NCBI GenBank assembly: GCA_021160785.1
Contig: JAGHBX010000286.1
Span: forward strand, 1 to 11,973
From: Planctomycetota bacterium
Lineage (GTDB): Bacteria > Planctomycetota > Phycisphaerae > Sedimentisphaerales > Anaerohalosphaeraceae
Direction of reading: 5' to 3'
Length of the DNA stretch: 11,973 nt
Part shown: one piece after another, positions 1 through 5,001 of the stretch
How positions within the stretch are numbered: the first letter of the stretch is position 1
Layout: each line of letters begins with the position of its first letter
Notes under the pieces: generated by a model
Told to the model about the DNA's origin: nothing
Databases searched by the model: none
Seen by the model: only the letters and a program-made list of their open reading frames with translations
Made by a program: the position numbers and the translations under genes

Positions 1-374
1 GAGAGCAGGTCTGCCGGTTGGCCCGGGCCGCTCGGATCGGAGAGTTGCAGGTCTTCGCCTTGTCTGCGAGCTAGGAGCAGTGGTTTTTCACACCTTGTCC
101 TCAGTGAAAGGAACTCCTCCTGCTGGACAAGCACCACATCGGGTGAGGTTTGGATGGCCTGAACAAGAGGCTTGCCGACTAGTTCGACGGCTATATGCGG
201 CATGAGGGTTCCACCATAAAGCGTACGTTGTACAGCATTGGGACGGATCGGAGACGTACACCTAAACTCCAACGGTTTACCGTGGGAATCTGTAACCAAG
301 ATTCCTCCTCTAAGTACACTATCTTCCACCTCCGCCAGCATGACAAATGCTATATTTTTGAACTGTTCGTCCAT
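1..374 (-). CDS. Conserved hypothetical protein, N-terminal part (3' end outside window)
   Basis: An open frame reads leftward from ATG at 374 for 124 codons with no stop before the window edge, so only the N-terminal part is present. The start is supported by GGGAGG about six bases upstream on the minus strand. The protein begins MDEQFKNIAFVMLAEVED and continues with a segment containing GGILVTDSHGKPLEFR, then PIRPNAVQRTLYGG and MPHIAVELVGKPLV. I recall a similar conserved soluble protein of unknown function in planctomycete genomes (the LEFR...PIR...QR.LYG pattern), but cannot confirm the family. No signal peptide or membrane segment is visible in the part present. No function is proposed. 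Certainty that it is a real gene is high; identity is unknown. Confidence 0.75.
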   Translation of the reverse strand, partial: MDEQFKNIAFVMLAEVEDSVLRGGILVTDSHGKPLEFRCTSPIRPNAVQRTLYGGTLMPHIAVELVGKPLVQAIQTSPDVVLVQQEEFLSLRTRCEKPLLLARRQGEDLQLSDPSGPGQPADLL

Positions 375-594
375 GGCAAACCTCCCAACGTTCGATTCCG
401 ATTATTATGTCAATCGTACCCTTTTGGGGCTATCAATCAAGGCAAAAACGGCGAAAGGCCTAAAAAAAGAGAAAATTCAAGCGATTTGGCGGAAAAGCTA
501 CATCCTGGGGCTGTAGGCGGTCCCAAGGGCGTTGGGATTTTCGATTTTCTATTGACTATTTTATATTTTGTTGGCCGCATGCAGGGCAGGCGGT
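375..594. other. Intergenic region, no protein gene seen
   Basis: This AT-richer stretch separates the left-edge gene from the structured element to its right. Besides the weak promoter at 413-440 it holds one hairpin on the plus strand: TCCCAA (521-526), a five-base loop, TTGGGA (532-537), then TTTT and further T-rich sequence. That resembles an intrinsic terminator, but no plus-strand gene lies upstream of it. Frames crossing the region on either strand lack a credible ribosome site or recognisable product. Confidence 0.5.
413..440 (-). promoter_or_regulatory. Weak promoter candidate for the left-edge gene
   Basis: On the minus strand TTGATT (440-435) is followed after 16 bases by TACGAT (418-413), each matching four of six consensus bases. 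It lies about 40 bases upstream of the ATG at 374. The match is modest and could be chance. Confidence 0.3.
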
Positions 595-860
595 GTTGGT
601 GCTGGGTAACCGAGTTTCCTGGTGACTATACTGGCCGGACGGCAAGGGCTGTCACCGTGAGGTGAGGTCTGAAGGAAGCCGCAGGCAAATTGCTGGCCTG
701 ACGAATCTCGATGAACATCGGGATATATAAGGCGGCTAAATCGCCCTATAATGGTCGAGGACCGTGGTGGAAATCGGGAGCCGGCCATATGAATCTGGCG
801 TTCCCGAAATCCCCGGAGGGGTAACCCTCCAGCCTACTCGATGCCTGTCAGCATAACCGT
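595..860 (+). mobile_element. Group II intron 5' fragment (domain I-III-like RNA), truncated
   Basis: Read on the plus strand, the stretch is a chain of hairpins. GGTGAC (621-626) pairs with GTCACC (651-656). CAGGC pairs with GCCTG around 681-700. TCTCGATG pairs with CATCGGGA around a two-base turn near 706-723. GGTC pairs with GACC near 752-763. GGAGGG (815-820) and CCCTCC (825-830) close a GTAA loop of the GNRA type. From memory, the run GTGAGGTCTGAAGGAAGC with its continuation, and the later GTAACCCTCC...GTCAGCA run, match bacterial group II introns just upstream of the reverse transcriptase gene. No reverse transcriptase frame and no domain V hairpin follow; the sequence stops at the neighbour's stop codon at 861. 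I read it as a decayed 5' fragment. The left end is not defined. Another structured RNA is possible. Confidence 0.5.
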
Positions 861-1661
861 TCAGATTGGCCGGTAGGTGTTTTCGTCGTACCCGGGTTTG
901 GATATGGGTCGATTCGGCCAGCCCATCTCATCGAACAGGAATGCACTGCTCTGCCGTATCATCGTTCCCGGCAGGCAGGGGAACATTTCCAGCGCACCGA
1001 TGACGCGATTATCCCACTTGCCAAGCGCCTCCAGCAGATAGTCCCAGTTGGCACGATCCATGCCGCCCTTTACACCCGGCGGCTCGTGATCGTCGAGCTT
1101 TCCGTAGTTGTCGGTAAGATGCAGATAGGTGGTTCGCCCAGCCAGCCTGTCGACGTATTCTTTGAAGGAAGTTTCCGTATCGATGTTGGCATGGCCCGTA
1201 TCAAGACAGTAACGGATATTGTCGAATTTCTCGCCGATCTGCAGCAAGGTGGGCAGTGGGCCGGTTTCAATGCACAGCATTACATTGTGATCTTGGGCCA
1301 TCTTGACGACCTGGCCGGCAAAGTCCCAGTCGGCAACGTCGAGTTCATGAGAAATGCACAGGCTCTCTATTTTGGCGATGATCGGGGCGTTGAGCATTTC
1401 GGCGCATTGGATCTGTTCGAGCCATTCGTTCAGTGTCGGCCCGTCATTGCGGCCGTTCAACGACACGAGCATATCGCCGGTTGCCTCGCGAAGACGCGAC
1501 CAGTTGCGGCGTACGTATCGGCAATCGTCATGTCCCTTCATCGTGGGCCAGAGTTCGACGCCAAAGCCTAGCGCCTTAAGGAAATCACACTCCTGCTCGA
1601 AAGACAAATGGTGCTCGCGCCACCAGAAGACCATGGTTGAAACAACGTACTCTATGTGCAT
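861..1661 (-). CDS. Sugar phosphate isomerase/epimerase-like TIM-barrel protein
   Basis: The 266-residue product looks like the xylose isomerase-like TIM-barrel / AP endonuclease 2 superfamily, cytoplasmic metal-dependent enzymes that mostly isomerise or epimerise sugars and sugar derivatives. Candidate metal ligands follow the family order: Glu132 in CIETGP, Asp154 and His157 in CLDTGHAN, His181 in YLHLTD, the Asp-Asp-His run at 190-192, and Glu225 in GALEMFP. The substrate cannot be told. A longer frame opens at 1862, but its 67 extra residues are unlike the family, while ATG 1661 has GGAG five bases upstream and lies downstream of a promoter at 1719-1747. The start is therefore placed at 1661, giving a normal family length. 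The gene is divergent from the M19 dipeptidase. An epimerase relic nearby hints at a former amino-sugar or sugar catabolic cluster, which is inference. Confidence 0.85.
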   Translation of the reverse strand: MHIEYVVSTMVFWWREHHLSFEQECDFLKALGFGVELWPTMKGHDDCRYVRRNWSRLREATGDMLVSLNGRNDGPTLNEWLEQIQCAEMLNAPIIAKIESLCISHELDVADWDFAGQVVKMAQDHNVMLCIETGPLPTLLQIGEKFDNIRYCLDTGHANIDTETSFKEYVDRLAGRTTYLHLTDNYGKLDDHEPPGVKGGMDRANWDYLLEALGKWDNRVIGALEMFPCLPGTMIRQSSAFLFDEMGWPNRPISKPGYDENTYRPI

Positions 1662-1718
1662 TAATTCTCCATCTAATACCAATCCCGCACCCCGGCCCAC
1701 CGGCACGCCGAATCCGTC

Positions 1719-1747
1719 CTTATACCCATTCTCTCGTCGAAATGCAA
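1719..1747 (-). promoter_or_regulatory. Promoter of the sugar isomerase-like gene
   Basis: On the minus strand TTGCAT (1747-1742) and TATAAG (1724-1719) are separated by exactly 17 bases. The site lies inside the upstream extension of the longest frame, which supports translation starting at 1661. Confidence 0.5.
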
Positions 1748-1881
1748 ACGCTTCTGCAAATTTGGGACCAGAACAGCGGAACAGGGAGTTATTTGCGGAC
1801 CTCGCCCCGCTTTTCGGACGCAAAGAGCCAGTGCCGCGGATACGGTTTAGAAAGCGGAGCATTTTCCGGCCGAAGTCGTAG

Positions 1882-1910
1882 TTGAAGCGGCACGAAGATG
1901 TTTGTATAAT
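1882..1910 (+). promoter_or_regulatory. Promoter of the M19 dipeptidase gene
   Basis: TTGAAG (1882-1887), 17 bases, then a perfect TATAAT (1905-1910). The TTG that would open the longest frame of the next gene is itself the -35 box, so that frame cannot start there if this promoter is used; the predicted transcript begins near 1917. Confidence 0.65.
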
Positions 1911-1939
1911 GCTAACGATTGAGTTCGTAGTTCAGAGTT

Positions 1940-1945
1940 GGGAGG
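1940..1945 (+). promoter_or_regulatory. Ribosome binding site fixing the dipeptidase start
   Basis: GGGAGG lies five bases upstream of ATG 1951 and decides in favour of this start over upstream in-frame starts. Confidence 0.8.
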
Positions 1946-1950
1946 TTATC

Positions 1951-3156
1951 ATGTTGAAGTCTGGCGGATTTCTGATTTTAGCGGCGGTTGTCTTGTTGGC
2001 GGGTTGTCAGCAGGCAAACTGGAGGCCGCAGGATAAGGCGCTCTGGGACAGGGCCGACGAGTTGGCCCATAAGTACATGATTGTCGATACGCACATGGAC
2101 GTTCCCTATCAACTACAGGAAAAGATGGAGGACATATCGCAGGAGACCAGCGGCGATTTTGATTATCCGCGGGCCGTGACGGGCGGACTGGATGTGGCGT
2201 TTATGGCGGTTTACGTCTCGCCAAAATATGAACAAGACGGCGGGGCGAAGGCCTTTGCCGATGAGACAATTGATCTTGTGGAGGGCATCGCAAAGGCCCA
2301 TCCAGACAAGTTCACGATGGCCCGCTCTCCCATGGACGCCGGCGGGCAGTTCGGCAAAGGCAAAGTTACTATTGTGATGGGAATGGAAAACGGCGCGCCC
2401 ATCGAAGGCGACCTCGACAATCTCAGGCACTTCTATGACCGCGGGATTCGATATATTACTTTGTGCCATTCAAGATGCAATCATATCTGCGACTCGTCTT
2501 ATGACAAGGAAAGAAAATGGCGGGGCTTGAGTCCCTTCGGCAGGAAACTCGTCGCCGAGATGAACCGTACGGGGATGATTATTGACGTATCGCATGTCAG
2601 CGACGAGACCTTTTATCAGGTCATGGAATTGTCGAAGGCGCCCGCGGTTGCAACGCACTCGTCGTGTCGGTATTTTACCCCAGGATGGGAACGCAACATG
2701 GACGACGACATGATCAAGCTGTTAGCCGAAAAGGGCGGGATCATTCAGATCACTTTCGGCGGCATGTTCGTAAACACCGACGTCCACCGAAAGAGTCAGA
2801 GAGGCTGGGAAGTCATGGACGCCTATATCGCCAGCCACAATCTCCAGGACGAGGCAAAGGACAAATATGTCGCCAAATACAAGAAGGCCCATCCCATCGG
2901 CAAGGCTAATGTAGCCGATGTCGCCGAACATATCGATCATGCCGTAAAGCTCGTCGGCATCGATCACGTGGGGTTAGGCTCGGACTTTGACGGCGTGGGC
3001 GACCAGGTGCCTGTCGGCCTCGAAGATGTCTCCTGCTACCCCAACCTCATCTACGAACTCCTGAAAAGAGGATACTCCGAACAGGACATAAAAAAAATAT
3101 GCGCAGAAAACTTCCTCCGCGTCTGGTCGGCGATACAGACCTCGGCGTCGAAATAG
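1951..3156 (+). CDS. Membrane dipeptidase, peptidase family M19, lipoprotein
   Basis: This is a zinc dipeptidase of the renal/membrane dipeptidase family, which cleaves dipeptides and in bacteria sometimes D-amino-acid or related amide substrates. The 401-residue product starts with a lipoprotein signal: a hydrophobic run and lipobox LLAG before Cys19, predicting a membrane-anchored enzyme outside the cytoplasm. The family's metal and catalytic residues are present in order: His48 and Asp50 in DTHMDVP, bridging Glu146 in GMENG, His215 in DVSHVS, His236 in ATHSS and Asp345 in GLGSDFDG, with the usual C-terminal AENFLRVW. Length is typical, so it should be active. Start 1951 is chosen for its GGGAGG site and for the promoter at 1882-1910. 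The next gene remnant begins 32 bases after the stop, so the two were perhaps co-transcribed. Exact substrate is unknown. Confidence 0.93.
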   Translation: MLKSGGFLILAAVVLLAGCQQANWRPQDKALWDRADELAHKYMIVDTHMDVPYQLQEKMEDISQETSGDFDYPRAVTGGLDVAFMAVYVSPKYEQDGGAKAFADETIDLVEGIAKAHPDKFTMARSPMDAGGQFGKGKVTIVMGMENGAPIEGDLDNLRHFYDRGIRYITLCHSRCNHICDSSYDKERKWRGLSPFGRKLVAEMNRTGMIIDVSHVSDETFYQVMELSKAPAVATHSSCRYFTPGWERNMDDDMIKLLAEKGGIIQITFGGMFVNTDVHRKSQRGWEVMDAYIASHNLQDEAKDKYVAKYKKAHPIGKANVADVAEHIDHAVKLVGIDHVGLGSDFDGVGDQVPVGLEDVSCYPNLIYELLKRGYSEQDIKKICAENFLRVWSAIQTSASK

Positions 3157-3188
3157 GTAACTATCACCAATTAAGGCAAGGATGGTGT

Positions 3189-3428
3189 ATGGTTGAGAGA
3201 GATTTTAGTGGGCTGGGGGAGCATTATCGACGGGCGCTTCTGGAGGATGTGATGCCGTTCTGGGAGAGGCATTCGATTGATGACGAATATGCTGAATGGC
3301 TCGGGTACCTTAACCGCAGGGGCGAGGTGTTGCTCGATCTCAAAGGCGGCAAGTGGAAGGGCTGTTTCCATGTCCCGCGGGCATTGTATCTTTGCTGGAG
3401 CCGGTTCAAAGAACTCTCCGAAAGATAA
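3189..3428 (+). pseudogene. N-acylglucosamine 2-epimerase relic: N- and C-terminal ends joined by internal deletion
   Basis: The 79-codon frame opens at ATG 3189 with AAGGA about six bases upstream. Residues 5-34 (EHYRRALLEDVMPFWERHSID and neighbours) resemble the extreme N-terminus of the N-acylglucosamine/cellobiose 2-epimerase family. Residues 35-76 (WLGYLNRRGEVLLDLKGG, then KWKGCFHVPRALYLCW) resemble its extreme C-terminus. Family members are about 390-400 residues with an alpha6/alpha6 barrel; roughly 300 internal residues are missing here, yet the frame is open across the joint near 3285-3300. Such a product cannot form the barrel or hold the full active site, so I call it a deletion relic. 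It might still be translated. In the family both ends carry a similar D.EYG....YL.R.G pattern, so recombination between short matching sequences could explain the loss; this is inference. Confidence 0.75.
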
Positions 3429-3474
3429 ATCATACGGATTGTGAAAAAATCGCACACCCAGTATGGGCACGGTC

Positions 3475-3503
3475 CCGGCGCGCCGGAAAAAGAGGCTCTT
3501 TTT
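3475..3503 (+). terminator. Palindrome plus A/T hairpin, possible weak terminator
   Basis: A perfect 12-base palindrome CCGGCGCGCCGG (3475-3486) is directly followed by AAAAAGA-GGC-TCTTTTT (3487-3503), a seven-pair hairpin ending in T residues. It lies about 45 bases after the epimerase relic and before the operator region of the next operon, a sensible place for termination, but the GC stem and T-tract are not in the standard arrangement. Confidence 0.35.
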
Positions 3504-3548
3504 AGCAGCAGACAACCAACTTTTGGGACGATACTAAGATTTTGTTCT

Positions 3549-3563
3549 TGCAACTGAGTTGCA
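3549..3563 (+). promoter_or_regulatory. Fur/Zur-type operator 1, perfect 7-1-7 inverted repeat
   Basis: TGCAACT-G-AGTTGCA is a perfect inverted repeat of two seven-base arms around one base, the geometry of Fur-family boxes. It overlaps the expected -35 region of the promoter whose TATAAT is at 3574-3579. The downstream operon encodes a Fur-family repressor, so self-regulation is the natural reading. Confidence 0.7.
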
Positions 3564-3573
3564 TTTGATGTAA

Positions 3574-3579
3574 TATAAT
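3574..3579 (+). promoter_or_regulatory. -10 box of the permease/repressor operon
   Basis: A perfect TATAAT sits between the two operators, ten bases after operator 1 and immediately before operator 2. No strong -35 is visible at 17 bases (CAACTG); TTGCAA at 3548-3553 gives a spacing of 20. A bound repressor would cover the promoter from both sides. The predicted transcript starts near 3586, leaving a leader of about 100 bases. Confidence 0.6.
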
Positions 3580-3594
3580 TGCAACTGAGCTGCA
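3580..3594 (+). promoter_or_regulatory. Fur/Zur-type operator 2, one mismatch
   Basis: TGCAACT-G-AGCTGCA repeats operator 1 with a single change. The two sites are 31 bases apart, close to three helical turns, so two repressor dimers would bind the same face of the DNA. It covers the predicted transcription start. Confidence 0.7.
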
Positions 3595-3685
3595 AAAGAC
3601 GCCCATTGTAGAATAATGCGCTTTCGGCTGTCTTGCAAACAGCTATTCATGGTTGGAAATATGAGTTTCCTTGTGGGATGGTTAC

Positions 3686-4444
3686 ATGTCTGTAATTGAG
3701 AAGGTCAAACATATCGGCGCCGAATTGAAGGGGCACGCTCCCTTTACGATGGTTGGGGCGTTGCTTGGTTTGGGTTTTATGCTGTTTTTCAAAGATGTCT
3801 CTAAGCCGACGGCCGGGGTGATGTTCGGTGTTTTTCACCCCGCCCACGTGCTGTTGAGTGCGATGGTAACCGCCTCGCTCTTTCGCCTCCATGCAAAGGG
3901 GCGCAATTTTCTGCTGGTCCTGATCGTCGGCTATGTCGGTTCCATCGGTGTGGCGACGCTGAGCGATTCGGTCATCCCCTTCCTGGGCGAAAGCGTCCTG
4001 GGCGTCGCCGTGCCGACACATGCCGCCATACACGCCCATGCCGATGAAGACCAACAGCACCGTCACAAGCTTCATATCGGCTTCATCGAGGACTGGTATA
4101 TCGTAAACCCGGCGGCCGTTTTGGGCGTGATTATCGCCTGTATCATTCCCAGAACAAAATTTCCCCATACCGGGCACGTCCTGATTAGCACATGGGCATC
4201 GTCATCGCACATGCTGATGAATATGGAGACGGCGATCACCCTGACGATTGGCCTGGGGATGTTCGTTGTGCTGTTTCTTGCGGTCTGGCTGCCGTGCTGC
4301 ATCAGCGACATTATCTTCCCGCTTCTGTTCGTCAAGTCGGATGTCCAACTCAAGGATGTCTGCGTCTGCCGCAATCACGCCCTGCACAGCCATCCGCACA
4401 CGCACGAACACACCGACGAATGCGAGAAAGGGGAGCAATCCTGA
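3686..4444 (+). CDS. Histidine-rich membrane protein, putative metal permease of unassigned family
   Basis: The 252-residue product is an integral membrane protein I cannot place in a named family. Hydrophobic segments lie roughly at 20-36, 43-66, 74-92, 138-154, 163-180 and 182-216, suggesting five to six membrane spans. Two regions look metal-binding: a loop at about 111-130 (THAAIHAHADEDQQHRHKLH) and a C-terminal tail with CVC (226-228) and alternating histidines HSHPHTHEH (234-242) before a last Cys. His51 and His54 (FHPAH) and WLPCCISD (201-208) lie within or beside membrane segments. With a Fur-family gene overlapping its stop by one base and two Fur-type operators upstream, a role in transition metal transport, perhaps zinc, is the best inference; direction and metal are unproven. 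ATG 3686 is preferred; TTG 3671 would add five residues. Upstream ribosome sites are weak for both. Confidence 0.85.
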   Translation: MSVIEKVKHIGAELKGHAPFTMVGALLGLGFMLFFKDVSKPTAGVMFGVFHPAHVLLSAMVTASLFRLHAKGRNFLLVLIVGYVGSIGVATLSDSVIPFLGESVLGVAVPTHAAIHAHADEDQQHRHKLHIGFIEDWYIVNPAAVLGVIIACIIPRTKFPHTGHVLISTWASSSHMLMNMETAITLTIGLGMFVVLFLAVWLPCCISDIIFPLLFVKSDVQLKDVCVCRNHALHSHPHTHEHTDECEKGEQS

Positions 4445-4872
4445 TGAAAGGCGAGACGAAACACAAGGTCCAACAGATGCTCAAATCCGCCCGCCTCCGC
4501 AGGACAAAACCGAGGTCGGATATACTCACGGCGCTTCTCAAAGCCCACCAGCCGTTGACACGCGAACAAATCGCGGAAAGAATCGGCGCCTGCGCACCCA
4601 ACAAGGTGACGATCTACCGCGCGCTGGAAACCTTCGTCGCCGCCGACATCGTCCACAAGGCCTTCGTACAGAATCGCACCTGGTATTTTGAATTGTCACA
4701 TCACTGCACCGCCGATCAGTGCCACCCCCATTTTTGCTGCAGGTGCTGCGGACGCACCGACTGTCTCCACGAACTCCACATCCCCATGACCGCCGACAGC
4801 GGCGGATACATAATCCAGCACCAGCGAGTACAACTCGAAGGCCTCTGCCCAAAATGCAGCAAATCCGCATAA
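4444..4872 (+). CDS. Fur/Zur-family transcriptional repressor
   Basis: The 142-residue product is a metal-sensing repressor of the Fur family, a cytoplasmic dimer that binds DNA when loaded with metal. Residues about 12-80 form the winged-helix domain, with NKVTIYRALETF (53-64) matching the family recognition helix. The dimerisation domain carries HPHFCCRCCG (94-103), which aligns with the usual HxH..CxxCG, and a second CPKC (135-138); together these give the structural zinc site. His86-His87 and the extra cysteines Cys88 and Cys93 could serve the sensing site. The start at 4444 shares one base with the permease stop and has GGGGAG eight bases upstream; upstream in-frame starts lie inside the permease gene. 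Coupling to a His-rich transporter favours a zinc (Zur-like) role over iron, but residues alone do not settle which metal. It probably binds the paired operators at 3549-3594. Confidence 0.92.
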   Translation: MKGETKHKVQQMLKSARLRRTKPRSDILTALLKAHQPLTREQIAERIGACAPNKVTIYRALETFVAADIVHKAFVQNRTWYFELSHHCTADQCHPHFCCRCCGRTDCLHELHIPMTADSGGYIIQHQRVQLEGLCPKCSKSA

Positions 4873-4924
4873 AACGCCCATGAGCTTTGCAAGCTGTTGC
4901 AGTTTCCCATGAATTCTGCTATCC

Positions 4925-4954
4925 TTGACAAAGTGTCCTGCCGGCGGGTATTAC
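4925..4954 (+). promoter_or_regulatory. Promoter of the esterase-DUF1080 gene
   Basis: A perfect TTGACA (4925-4930) is followed after 18 bases by TATTAC (4949-4954). The start of transcription would fall near 4961. Confidence 0.5.
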
Positions 4955-4960
4955 GTGTAA

Positions 4961-4973
4961 CCCCGGACCGGGG
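4961..4973 (+). repeat. GC-rich inverted repeat at the esterase transcription start
   Basis: CCCCGG-A-CCGGGG is a perfect six-base-arm palindrome beginning at the predicted +1 of the esterase promoter, with T6 at 4983-4988. It may be an operator or a leader hairpin, or part of a terminator for the repressor gene; the nine bases between stem and T-run weaken the last option. Confidence 0.4.
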
Positions 4974-5001
4974 AGTTGTCACTTTTTTCAGGAGGTAAAT
5001 C

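Noticed and set aside
195..665. 156-codon plus-strand frame, with an overlapping 92-codon frame at 238-516
   Set aside because: They run opposite to the better supported minus-strand gene 1-374 and into the intron-like RNA, with no ribosome site and no recognisable product.
561..788. 75-codon minus-strand frame
   Set aside because: It is antisense to the hairpin-rich intron-like block and has no recognisable features.
1662..1862. 67-residue N-terminal extension of the isomerase-like protein
   Set aside because: Not family-like, contains the probable promoter 1719-1747, and the start at 1661 has a good ribosome site.
4192..4443. 84-residue N-terminal extension of the Fur-family protein
   Set aside because: It lies wholly inside the permease gene in another frame; the repressor fold begins after ATG 4444, which has a GGGGAG site.
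4888..4901. TGCAA-GCTG-TTGCA downstream of the repressor gene as a third operator
   Set aside because: The spacing is one base short of the 7-1-7 form and the arms match only five bases each; it may be a chance palindrome.
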